A stretch of DNA of 64,000 nt, taken from NCBI GenBank assembly GCA_037355855.1, contig CM074764.1, positions 1 to 64,000 of the forward strand, in the 5' to 3' direction. Origin of the DNA: Pseudo-nitzschia pungens (taxonomy: Eukaryota > Bacillariophyta > Bacillariophyceae > Bacillariales > Bacillariaceae). The first letter of the stretch is position 1; each line of letters starts with the position of its first letter. A model generated the notes under the pieces. That model searched no databases and was not told the origin of the DNA. It was given only the letters and a program-made list of their open reading frames with translations. The position numbers and the translations under genes are program-made. Positions 53,906 to 63,339 of the stretch are shown in pieces.

Positions 53906-54699
53906 TAACCATGACCACCCCACAAAGACCTTACGAAAGGAACACAGTTCGCACTGAGTTCCAAGAACTGTGCACTGGGTGATCCCACCAGGAAGGAACA
54001 CCATGGCGACTGATAGTCCTTTGTCCGCAACGGCAACGCTGAACTCGTGGAACTATGGAATACTAGTCCGCCCCTCTTTGGATGTTACTAAGAATGTTGC
54101 AATCCCGAATCCCGCTGGAATACCACCGGTGTCGCTAAGTTTGAGCCCGCATCTGGGGGATCGGAAACATTCGGGGCGGTGTCGTCGAAGAATACGTACT
54201 CGTACTCGTAAACGGACTGGGACTGGGATTCGTACAATGGGATTCCGATTGTCAAAAGCAGCAGCACTTCTTTCCGAAGCTTTCGCCTATTTGCGGTACA
54301 CGTGCACAACAACACTTCATGTTCGTCGACGAACAAATAAGACGGGAGCTCCTTCAAACTGGTTCATAATTGATTCGATTTCCTCACCAGTCGTGAAAAA
54401 TTAACAACATGCAGATATTGTTACCCCCAACCGTTTTGTCATGTCCAGGATTCGATTTAAAGTGCAAACTACTACAATAATATTATGAATTCTTATTATG
54501 CATGATACATATTATATTAGAATATTAGTATGATAATAAGACATACATCCAAAACATATTTCGTATTAGTATAGTACGAAGACGATAGTAGCTACTAGTA
54601 CTAGTAGTACCAGTACATCGGCAAAGCTAGTGCCTATGGTAGTACGAGGAAGTAGCTCGTAGCCGTTGCTGTTGGTGGACAATCCAGTCCGTCGCTCAT
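53906..54699. other. Intergenic
   Basis: No gene recognised. Contains TACGTACTCGTACTCGTAAACG (54190 region) and A/T-rich DNA (54470-54570), then TAGCTACTAGTACTAGTAGTACC. Confidence 0.6.
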
Positions 54700-55626
54700 T
54701 TATTCCTCAAAGTCGTTGAATGGTGGAACCAAAACCCCGCTGACCCTATGCATGATTCCGTTAAATGCACGAATGTCCAGATCGGTCTGGACAATTAAAG
54801 GCAATGAGGCTTTGCCGTCTCCTTCTCCAACCTGGGCTTTCCTATCACCATCGCATTGTGTTGTTGTAAATGTCCGGCCCTGCATCCGAACTCTTTCGTC
54901 ACACTTGAGTTGGTCGCCTGAGATCACCCCGTTGACAATACTGCCAAAAAGAAGCTGCCCCAGAGGGGATCTTGACCTTCCACCCAGCACTTCAAAAATA
55001 TCGAAAAACCTCGGGCTGGGAAAAAGGATAACGTCCCTAATCTGAGTAGAATCGTTCGTGACATCAACGCCTTTGCTCTCAAAATAGGCCTGTATCTGAG
55101 GGGTGAGATTGTTGCCCACAAACACCTCACTGACACTCAGCCTCTGGAATGCATTGATAGCCGAATTGTCCCAAGCGAAAAAGGTGAGTTCTCGCAAAGG
55201 GACTCCTTCCTGGAGCCTTCTTCCGCCATAATTATAGTAGTTGTTTGTTTGGTATGGTGGGTGTGGACCATAATTATGGTAGTAGTAGTCTGTGTGGTAT
55301 GATGGGTGTGGACCATAATAATTATACAAGTAGTTTGTTTGGTATGGGTGTGGATCATAATTGTGGTAGTAGTAGTTTGTCTGGTATGGTTGTGGAGGAC
55401 CATATGGAAACGGTGAATCTTGAATATTCTTGTTGTCATTATCATTGTCGTTGCCATTTTCGTCACCATTGTCATTGTCGTTGTTGGATGGGGTGTCAGG
55501 TAATGGTGGGTTGTCGTTCAACAGGTCAAAGATCTCGGGGATAAATCCGATGAGATCGCACAGGATGGAAAAAAAATCAAAGTTTTCGTCGGCACAAATA
55601 ATGTTGGCTGTCATGTTGGATTTCAT
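54700..55626 (-). CDS. FAS1-domain and Tyr-rich C-terminal exon of a secreted adhesion-type protein
   Basis: The open frame from ATG 55626 has 308 codons, but it has no signal peptide and lies 15 bases after the stop of the large secreted ORF at 55641. A GT-AG intron 55798-55608 joins them in phase (exon 1 ends ATTG, exon 2 starts CCAAC), so I read this as exon 2 (55607-54700). Numbered from ATG 55626: Asp/Asn-rich linker (41-70); Tyr-rich repeats such as PHPYQTNYLYNYYG and YHTDYYYHNYG (74-134); RRLQ at 136-139, an R-x-L-type site; FAS1 domain 147-301, with LTFFAWDNSAINAF at its start and DIRAFNGIMHRVSGVLVPP at its end. FAS1 domains act in cell adhesion and matrix binding. Tyr-rich repeats suggest cross-linking or interfacial adhesion (inference). 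Confidence 0.75.
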   Translation of the reverse strand: MKSNMTANIICADENFDFFSILCDLIGFIPEIFDLLNDNPPLPDTPSNNDNDNGDENGNDNDNDNKNIQDSPFPYGPPQPYQTNYYYHNYDPHPYQTNYLYNYYGPHPSYHTDYYYHNYGPHPPYQTNNYYNYGGRRLQEGVPLRELTFFAWDNSAINAFQRLSVSEVFVGNNLTPQIQAYFESKGVDVTNDSTQIRDVILFPSPRFFDIFEVLGGRSRSPLGQLLFGSIVNGVISGDQLKCDERVRMQGRTFTTTQCDGDRKAQVGEGDGKASLPLIVQTDLDIRAFNGIMHRVSGVLVPPFNDFEE

Positions 55627-55640
55627 TTTATTGTATTATT

Positions 55641-58600
55641 TCACAGTAGTAGTACGTGCAGGTCAGTGTGAGCAATAGGCAAATAGAATAAAACAAAATA
55701 CCATGAGAAAACCTGTAGGTATCTTTTCCCTGAGAGATCTGAAAAGTAGCAAAAAACACACTGCAACAAGGAAAAGGGTTCCAACGTTTCGGACCTACCA
55801 ATACTCATGTTTGGTGTGGATAGGACAGCCCCTGCAGTCCTTTGCGAAGACGGTGAGGGTGTGGTTCCTGATGGTTGTGGCAATGGTCTGCTGGTTGCTC
55901 GTGGTGATGGTTGTTGCAACGGACTGGTGGTCGGAGCAACGGTCGGAGCAACGGTCGGAGCAACGGTCGGAGCAACGTCCGTTCTCAGACTTTTTTCTAG
56001 ATTCTCGGTCGGTTCTTCCGTTTGGGTCGGATTCTCGGTCGGTTCTTGTTCCGATTGGGTCGGATTCTCGGTCGGTTCTTGTTCCGATTGGGTCGGATTC
56101 TCGGTCGGTTCTTGTTCCGATTGGGTCGGATTCTCGGTCGGTTCTTGTTCCGATTGGGTCGGATTCTCGGTCGGTTCCTCGGTTGGCTGTGGCGACGGTG
56201 CCGAAGTGGGCTCAATTGGTGGATCGGTCCTGGGCCCACACACATATTCGCACACAGGGGCAAGCGTGGGTCGAGGCGTAGGTCGAAACGTGGGTGAACT
56301 CGAGGGTGAACCGGTGGTTGTGCTTGAGGGTGAACTCGAAGGCATGTCCGAAGGCATATCCGAAGGCATGTCCGAAGGCATGTCCGAAGGCATATCCGAA
56401 GGCATGTCCGAAGGCATATCCGAAGGCATATCCGAAGGCATGTCCGAAGGCATGTCCGAAGGCATGTTCGAAGGCATGTCCGAAGGCATGTTCGAAGGCA
56501 TGTTCGAAGGCTTGTTCGAAGGCTTGTTCGAAGGCATGTCCGAAGGCATGTTCGAAGGCATGTCCGAAGGCATGTTCGAAGGCATGTTCGAAGGCATGTT
56601 CGAAGGCATGTTCGAAGGCATGTTCGAAGGCACGTTCGAAGGCATGTTCGAAGGCATATTCGAAGGTATATTCGACAGTATATTCGACGGTATTTTCGAC
56701 GGTATTTTCGAAGGTATATTCGAAGGTATAGTCGAAGGTATAGTCGAAGGTATAGTCGAAGGTGCACCCGAAGTTGAAGAGGATGTTGTTGGTTCCATTG
56801 ATGTTGTTGGTTCCATTGATGTCGTTGGTTCCGTTGATGTCGTTGGTTCCATTGATGTTGTTGGTTCCATTGATGTTGTTGGTTCCATTGATAATGGTTC
56901 CAATGATGTTGTTTGCGATGTTGGTTCCACTGATGTTGTTGGTTGCGATGTTGGTTCTAGCAACATGATTGCTGACGATGATGATGTTACTTCCAATGTT
57001 GGTTGCGATGTTGGTGTCGTTGATGGTTTCATTGATGTTGTTGGTGTCGTTGATGGTTTCATTGATGTTGTTGGTTCCATTGATATTGTTGGTTGCGATG
57101 TTGGTTCCATTGATGTTGTCGGTTCCATTGATGTTGTTGGTTGCGATGTTCTTGGTTCCATTGATGTTATTGTCGATGATGCTGTTTGGGATGTTGTTGT
57201 TGACAATGTTGCTCGCGGTGTTGGTTCCATTGACAATGGTTCCATTGATGTTGTTTGCGATGTTGGTTCCATCGATGTTGTTGGTGTCGTTGTTGGTTCC
57301 ATTGATGTTGTTGGTTCCATTGATGTTGTTGGTTGCGATGTTGGTTTCGTTGATGTTGTTGGTGTCGTTGATGGTTCAATTGACGTTGTTGGTTCGATTG
57401 ATGTTGTTGGTTGCAATGTTGGTTCCGTTGACGTTGTTGGTTCCATTGATGTTGTTGTTTGCAATATTCTTTGTTCCGCTGCTTTTGTTCCCAATTTTAA
57501 CCCCAGTACTCTCTGAGCCACTGCTGACGATAATATTGTTTGGGATGTTGTTGTTGACCATGTTGCTTGCGGTGTTGGTTCCATTGATAATGGTGGTTCC
57601 GATGATATTGTTGGCTGTAATGTTGGTTCCATTAACATGATTGCTGACGATGCTGATGTTACTTCCAATGTTGGTTGCGATGTTGGTTTCATTGATGTTG
57701 TTGATGTCGTTGATGGTTCCATTGATGTTGTTGGTTGCGATGTTGGTTCTAGCAACATGATTGCTGACGATGATGATGTTACTTCCAATGTTGGTTGCGA
57801 TGTTGGTGTCGTTGATGGTTTCATTGATGTTGTTGGTGTCGTTGATGGTTTCATTGATGTTGTTGGTTCCATTGATATTGTTGGTTGCGATGTTGGTTCC
57901 ATTGATGTTGTCGGTTCCATTGATGTTGTTGGTTGCGATGTTCTTGGTTCCATTGATGTTATTGTCGATGATGCTGTTTGGGATGTTGTTGTTGACCATG
58001 TTGCTTGCGGTGTAGGTTCCATTGATGGTATCGTTGATGGTGTCATCGATGGTGTCGTCGATGGTGCCTTTGATGGTGCCTTTGATGGTGCCATTGATGG
58101 TACCATCGACGGTGCCTTCGATGGTGCCTTTGATGGTACCATCGACGGCACCATCGATGGTGCCTCTGATGGTACCATCGACGGCACCATCGATGGTGCC
58201 TCTGATGGTACCATCGACGGTGCCTTTGATGGTGCCTCTGATGGTACCATCGACGGCACCATCGATGGTGCCTTTGATGGTACAGTCGACGGCACCATCG
58301 ATGGTGACTCTGATGGTACCATCGACGGCACCATCGATGGTGACTCTGATGGTGACTCTGATGGTGCCTTCGTTGGTGCCTTCGTTGGTGCCTTGGTTGG
58401 TGCCTTGGTTGGTGCCTTCGTTGGTGCCTTTGTTGGTGCCTTTGATGGTGCCTTTGATGGTGCCTTTGTTGGTGCCTTTGTTGGTGCCTTTGATGGTGCC
58501 TTTGTTGGTGCCTTTGATGGTGCCTTTGTTGGTGCCTTGGTTGGTGCCTTGGTTGGTGCCTTGGTTGGTGCCTTCGTTGGTGCCTTTGTTGGTGCCTTTG

Positions 58601-58853
58601 TTGGTGCCTTTGTTGGTGCCTTTGATGGTGGCAGTGTTGTTGGCAGTGTTGGACCACACACAAAGCTGCAAAGTTGATCACCGAAACTACTATTGTCCGG
58701 AGAGGAAATCTGGAGTTCCCGTCCAAGGCCTTTCAAATACTCGTCTTGCAGGTTGCTTCCACGCAACCCTGGTTTTGGTTCGACCCCAAAGACAACGCCA
58801 CACAGGTTTGCGGCGATAAGAATCACAGAATGGATGGGCAAGAAAGCCTTCAT
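55641..58853 (-). CDS. Large secreted Pro/Thr/Ser-rich mucin-like repeat protein (exon 1 of FAS1 gene)
   Basis: ATG 58853 starts a signal peptide (MKAFLPIHSVILIAANLCGVVFG, written here only by its limits 1-23 as the core), then GLRGSN and GRELQ and a Cys pair (LCSFVCGP). Blocks follow in order: KAPT repeats (~58660-58380), PSMVPSEAPS repeats (to ~58030), SMEPT/TSQPT repeats (~58010-56780), PSNMPS/PSDMPS repeats (~56750-56340), a second Cys pair (CEYVCGP), then SEQEPTENPTQ repeats (~56170-56020). The unspliced frame has 1070 codons and ends TLEPFSLLQCVF.. at 55641, a tail that looks intronic. Splicing at 55798 gives a 1320-aa protein with FAS1 at the end. Dense Thr/Ser/Pro implies heavy O-glycosylation, as in diatom mucilage and adhesive proteins. 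Long plus-strand frames (569 and 346 aa) across it are shadows. Confidence 0.8.
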   Translation of the reverse strand: MKAFLPIHSVILIAANLCGVVFGVEPKPGLRGSNLQDEYLKGLGRELQISSPDNSSFGDQLCSFVCGPTLPTTLPPSKAPTKAPTKAPTKAPTKAPTKAPTKAPTKAPTKAPSKAPTKAPSKAPTKAPTKAPSKAPSKAPTKAPTKAPTKAPTKAPTKAPTKAPSESPSESPSMVPSMVPSESPSMVPSTVPSKAPSMVPSMVPSEAPSKAPSMVPSEAPSMVPSMVPSEAPSMVPSMVPSKAPSKAPSMVPSMAPSKAPSKAPSTTPSMTPSTIPSMEPTPQATWSTTTSQTASSTITSMEPRTSQPTTSMEPTTSMEPTSQPTISMEPTTSMKPSTTPTTSMKPSTTPTSQPTLEVTSSSSAIMLLEPTSQPTTSMEPSTTSTTSMKPTSQPTLEVTSASSAIMLMEPTLQPTISSEPPLSMEPTPQATWSTTTSQTILSSAVAQRVLGLKLGTKAAEQRILQTTTSMEPTTSTEPTLQPTTSIEPTTSIEPSTTPTTSTKPTSQPTTSMEPTTSMEPTTTPTTSMEPTSQTTSMEPLSMEPTPRATLSTTTSQTASSTITSMEPRTSQPTTSMEPTTSMEPTSQPTISMEPTTSMKPSTTPTTSMKPSTTPTSQPTLEVTSSSSAIMLLEPTSQPTTSVEPTSQTTSLEPLSMEPTTSMEPTTSMEPTTSTEPTTSMEPTTSMEPTTSSSTSGAPSTIPSTIPSTIPSNIPSKIPSKIPSNILSNIPSNMPSNMPSNVPSNMPSNMPSNMPSNMPSNMPSDMPSNMPSDMPSNKPSNKPSNMPSNMPSDMPSNMPSDMPSDMPSDMPSDMPSDMPSDMPSDMPSDMPSDMPSDMPSSSPSSTTTGSPSSSPTFRPTPRPTLAPVCEYVCGPRTDPPIEPTSAPSPQPTEEPTENPTQSEQEPTENPTQSEQEPTENPTQSEQEPTENPTQSEQEPTENPTQTEEPTENLEKSLRTDVAPTVAPTVAPTVAPTTSPLQQPSPRATSRPLPQPSGTTPSPSSQRTAGAVLSTPNMSIGRSETLEPFSLLQCVFCYFSDLSGKRYLQVFSWYFVLFYLPIAHTDLHVLLL

Positions 58854-59699
58854 GTCGATAGGGTACTAGACGACCCACTATTGGTTCGTTTTGTCTGTTC
58901 TGGTCAGCGAGTGGATGAATCGTTGTTTCTGTGTTGCATGCGAAACGTGCAAAAAGCAAGCAAAGCAAATAGTAATGGTAGCTTATGGCTCGGAATGGCT
59001 GAAAGATTGTTCCAAGAGTCTGTATCCGGGATGAAGCGAGAAGCGGATAATGACGAGATTTGGCAGAGCACACGCAGACGCAGACGCAGACGCAGACGCA
59101 TAACTAAGTCCGAACACAAGTGAAAAATTTGGAGGAAAGTTTCCCACGCACTGTTTTATCGCCAACCAGAATGATATAACTAGTACTCGTTCTTATACTT
59201 CTTGTACTACTAACACTACTTCTTGTACCTTATTTGCCGCAGCAGCTGTTCTGCAATTGGATCCAACGGAAACATCATGACAGCACATGCAGGAGAATGA
59301 AGTATCAATCATCAATCTGCATATCCAGGAATCCGATGATACTGAGGATGCGTTAGATGAACAATCATTGTTTAGTTTTAGAATTGGTGTGGTATTCCAA
59401 TGTCAGTACGAGTCCGAACTTGCTTTTACTTGTCATCGGAAGTCGTTTCGTCCGTTGTACTGAAGTGCGTACTTGTGCTTGTAATAATATTATGAGATCA
59501 GTAACACTTTTTTTCACGCATACTCGTAGCAGTGAGTGCAATCGCAGAATTGTTCGGTCCCACCAGTACTAAGTGATTTATGGACACTACGGTAAGGTTT
59601 ATTGTTCACAACGGACGGGTCGAACTCTGTGCCACCATTAATTGCAGTGTATCTCTGTCCGTTGCTGAGTTGCTGTGTTGCTGTGAACCAATGTAAGGG
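58854..59699. other. Intergenic, upstream of the mucin-like gene
   Basis: No gene recognised. Contains an ACGCAG hexamer tract (59071-59100). The 300 bases before the MITE hold nothing I can name. Confidence 0.6.
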
Positions 59700-59707
59700 T
59701 ACACAGT

Positions 59708-60442
59708 CAGGGGTCATAATATAAGAAGGGGTATGCCACGAAGTCTGTCCGTCGCCCGTGTTCGACGTACAAATACTAGTAAAAAAAAAATGGCACTCCA
59801 TATTCCATGTGTGGTCCAATTTAGAAAAATTTCCCTCAACCTCAATTTTTTTTTTCCACTTTCACTGCATAACACTAACAAAAACTATTACACTTCAATC
59901 TATAACAACTCCATCAAAAATTGTAACAAAACAATATTTGAATATTGTATCTAGCCCAATTTTTTACAGGGATTATGAATATGTAACTGCTTTTCACTCT
60001 AGATGGATGGAAGATAAAGTAATTTATTTGGATGGATGGTCCAAATTTTGGTTCCAAGTGGAAGCTTTTAATTGAATAAAAATAAAACGGATGACGGACG
60101 GACGATCCGATTTTGTATTTTATATACCAGGTGGAAGGCACAGATCACTGGTAGTTTGAATCAGCAATATCAGACAGCAGATGGATGTAAACTGAAAAAG
60201 GTACTTACTACTTGACTCTCAACTATATACGTGAACTGCATATCAAATTTAAAAGTTGGAGAGTGATTGGAAGTGTACTTGGTAAGTTGCTTTATCAGGT
60301 ACACTTTTACTAGTGATATGCAGTAAATTATGAGAAGAAAAAAATTGACTGAGGGAAATTTTTCTATTTTGGACCACACATGGAATATGAATCACCGATT
60401 TTTAGCGATCGTGGCATACCCCTTCTTATATTATGACCCCTG
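59708..60442. mobile_element. Non-autonomous hAT-type foldback MITE, 735 bp
   Basis: Terminal inverted repeats of 33 bases are perfect: CAGGGGTCATAATATAAGAA... at 59708-59740 and its complement at 60410-60442. A second inner inverted repeat (59799-59856 against ~60335-60389, CATATTCCATGTGTGGTCCA...) has only a few mismatches, and weaker symmetry continues inward (CTGCATA(A/T)CACTA). The element is flanked by the 8-bp duplication TACACAGT (59700-59707 and 60443-60450). An 8-bp target duplication and CAGGGGT ends are the hAT superfamily signature. The interior is A/T-rich and has no transposase frame, so it must be moved in trans. Confidence 0.93.
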
Positions 60443-60450
60443 TACACAGT

Positions 60451-62090
60451 ACGGTACTTCTCACGGTCTTTGAATATCCAGCCCTATGCAATTCTATAGA
60501 ATGGATCTATGTCGGAACTCATGTTCCTTCTATCTTCAGGTACTGATAAGTGTCGAGCTAGATATTATATGGTTTTAGGTTATTTAATGTGTATTGACGT
60601 GTCATTTCAAACAGAGATAGATTGCTGCGCTAATTCCGACGAATTGATATAAAAAGGTTACTCTAGTAGGTCGTGTATTCTTTGTTTTTAGTTCGTAACG
60701 GTACTACTTCGTATTTAAGTCTGACGAGTTTATTGAAGTACGGTAAATCTTAGGTTACCCTCGCCTTCCCAGTTTGCTCGTACACACCCTTGAACCAGAA
60801 CAGAGGATGAAATAATATTATTTTTTATGACATAGGGTTGTTCTCCTACCGGTACGCACTGCAAATCGTGCAGAAACTGTCTTCGTAGGTCTTACAGGTT
60901 GCTCGTGAGTTCTTGACGATGCACATGAAACAAGACTGCCAATACGAAGTAAGGCTTACTACGTACTAAGTATACATTAGCCTACTTTGTACGAAGTACC
61001 GGTAGTACGAAGTACGAAGTAATCTTTTAAGGCTACCAGCAAGTAAGGTTAACCATAAGTATTTTTTATTAAAATTGAAAGATTAGTAAGATTAGTACGG
61101 TACGCGTACCATCATTCACAACGAAGTAAGGTTAACCTTACGTCCCCAAATACTAGCCTTTTTGAATTGGCGCAGTCACCCTTACAAATAATAGCACTGA
61201 TACGGTAGCCTTGTAAAGTGGATATGAAAGCCAGCCAATAGTAGTAAGATTATGGAGAATATGAATCATTAATTTCATTTTTTAAGAATACGAGTAAGGA
61301 TTACGAATTACGAGTAAGGTTTACCGGCACGTGTTCTTGTTCTTGAACTCGCACAAATTACCGGTACCACCGTAAAGTAGTAAGGTTTACTACTTACTAT
61401 TATTACGTAGTATTTTTTAAAAAAGAAAAAACAGCTTGTTACGGCAAAAAACCTGTCACATGGGACCCACCGTAAGGAGTTTCGGATTTTCTCTAGCTTC
61501 GCAGACCAGCACACCACCAGAGCTGTCTAGAGGGTAAGGTTACCAGCAGCAGTAATACGTAACCTTACTCTTCCAACCTATGGTGTAGAGGGGCGTTTTC
61601 TGATACCTACCGTTTTCAGCCTCACAATATCGACGATTTCGACCCTTGTTTTGAAACGTCATAGTGATAATAAAAGGGTCACTTCTGGAATTTCTTTTGT
61701 TTTTTGCTGTTCTTACGTCATCGAAACACTGTTAGTAATTGGAAGATACAAGTATTCCATTTTTTATTTTGCATTATGGGAGTTTTTTACTTATGCCTAC
61801 GCTCCTATGGACTTCAACAAAGGCATATGCGTACCAATACTCGGAGTGGTACTGCAAATCAAAGTAAGGTCTTAGTCGATACAAACACAGATTCGGCCGC
61901 TCACAAAATTATGAATTACTGTACGAAGTAGGAGCTACCAAGATGTAATTCGTGAAGGCCGGCAGTAAGATTAGAAGCTTTGGCAAGATGGATGATGACA
62001 GCATGGTGTCAGGGAACTTTACCACCAATCGAAAGCACTTTTTTTTCTACAGTAGTTGATTTGCTTACCTTGACGCTTTTCCTGTCCCCC
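60451..62090. other. Intergenic, rich in GTAAGGTTAC-like and TACGAAGTA words
   Basis: No gene recognised. Repeated short words: TACGAAGTAA, GTAAGGTTAACC, AGTAAGGTTTAC, CGTAACCTTAC (60955-61580). Open frames of 60-75 codons lack coding character. Confidence 0.6.
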
Positions 62091-62099
62091 ATTAATCGA

Positions 62100-63068
62100 C
62101 GCTTTGCTGCTTCTTGCTGTATATCAACTCACTAGCTGCTGCTGCTGCTGCTGCTGCTGTCCCGTGTGGATCGACGCGTCGTATTTATGTATATCGACGC
62201 GTTGCTGCTTGCTGTTCCCTGTATAGTAGTATCGACGCGTTTCTGCTGCTTGTTCTCCCCTTGTATATCAACGCGTTGCTCCTGCTGCTGCTTGCTGCAC
62301 GATACTATCCACCCTTTTTGCATCGCCTCGTGTCCCCTGAGTATGGATCGATCTGTTTCCTAGCGTCCCCTGAGTACGAATCTGTTTCTGTATATCGCCT
62401 CACGTCCCCTGAGTACGGATCGATCTGTTTCCTAGCGTCCCCTGAGTACGAATCTGTTTCTTCTCCCCTGAGTATGGATCGATCTGTTTCCATTGGAGTA
62501 TCCCCTGCTGTTGTTTGCTGTATATCGATGCGTTGCTGCTTGCTGTACCCTGTATATCAAAGCTTTACTGCTGTCCCCTGTATAGTATCGACCCGTTGCT
62601 GCTTGCTGTACCCTGTATATCAACGCTTTGCTGCTGTATCCTGTATAATATCAACGCGTTGCTGCTTGCTGTCCCCTGTATAGTATTGACGCGTTACTGC
62701 TTGCCGTCCCTTGTATATCAACACTTTGCTGCTGTCCCCTGTATATTATCGACGCGTAACCGCTTGCTGTCCCCTGTATATTATCCATGCGTTACTGCTT
62801 GCTGTCCCCTGTATATAAACGCTTTGCTGCTGTACCCTGTATAGTATCGACGCGTTGCTGCTTGCTGTCCCCGGCCCTAGTATACTATAGTATCGACGCG
62901 TTACTGCTTGATGTCCCCTGTATATCAACGCTTTGCTGCTGTACCCTGTATAGTATCGACGCGTTGCTGCTTGCTGCTGCTTGCTGTCCCCCCTGAATTA
63001 TCGACGTGTTGCTGCTTGCTGGTGCTGCTTGCTGTCCCCCCCCTGTATTATCGACGCGTTGCTGCTGC
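62100..63068. repeat. Minisatellite of ATCGACGCGTTGCTGCTTGC-type units
   Basis: About 25 imperfect units of ~30-50 bases combine TATCGACGCGTTGCTGCTTG or TATCAACGCTTTGCTGCTG with (C)TGTCCCCTGTATA or TGTACCCTGTATA. A CTG tract (62133-62160) begins it. A different sub-block with CCCCTGAGTA(C/T)GGATCGATCTGTTTC units lies at 62330-62500. Open frames on both strands are repeat-derived. Confidence 0.9.
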
Positions 63069-63087
63069 CAGCAGCAACGCGTCGATA
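63049..63087. repeat. Perfect palindrome ending the minisatellite, 19-bp arms
   Basis: TATCGACGCGTTGCTGCTG (63049-63067), one central C (63068), then its exact complement (63069-63087). The right arm is an inverted copy of the minisatellite core, so the array ends in a hairpin. Confidence 0.95.
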
Positions 63088-63330
63088 TACAAAATTACCT
63101 ATCTAAATTCAGAAATGGATTATTTCCACCATTCCAGTGCCAATAGTCCTCCCTCTATGTATGCTTGGGACTATGAAAAAAGTCTGAGTGAGCAAGACCC
63201 AATACTTTGGATGTCACATCTATTTGATGTACTTTGGGATGGTACTGGATGGTACTAGGGCCCTACAATAGGATAGATATGTATCATACTAGTTACATAC
63301 CTTAGCTCTTAAGAGATGAATACCATGTTA
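63088..63330 (+). other. Unrecognised region with a short open frame
   Basis: A frame reading EMDYFHHSSANSPPSMYAWD to LFDVLWDGTGWY ends at TAG 63256-63258. Its composition is protein-like (Trp, Tyr, Asp), but there is no start outside the minisatellite. It could be an exon or a fragment of an element. I do not recognise it. Confidence 0.3.
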
Positions 63331-63339
63331 GAAGATCTA

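Noticed and set aside
55807..58677. Plus-strand frames of 569 and 346 aa (Glu/Gly/Met/Phe and Asp/Gly/Val repeats)
   Set aside because: Shadows of the minus-strand PTS-rich exon, which has a signal peptide and paired Cys modules.
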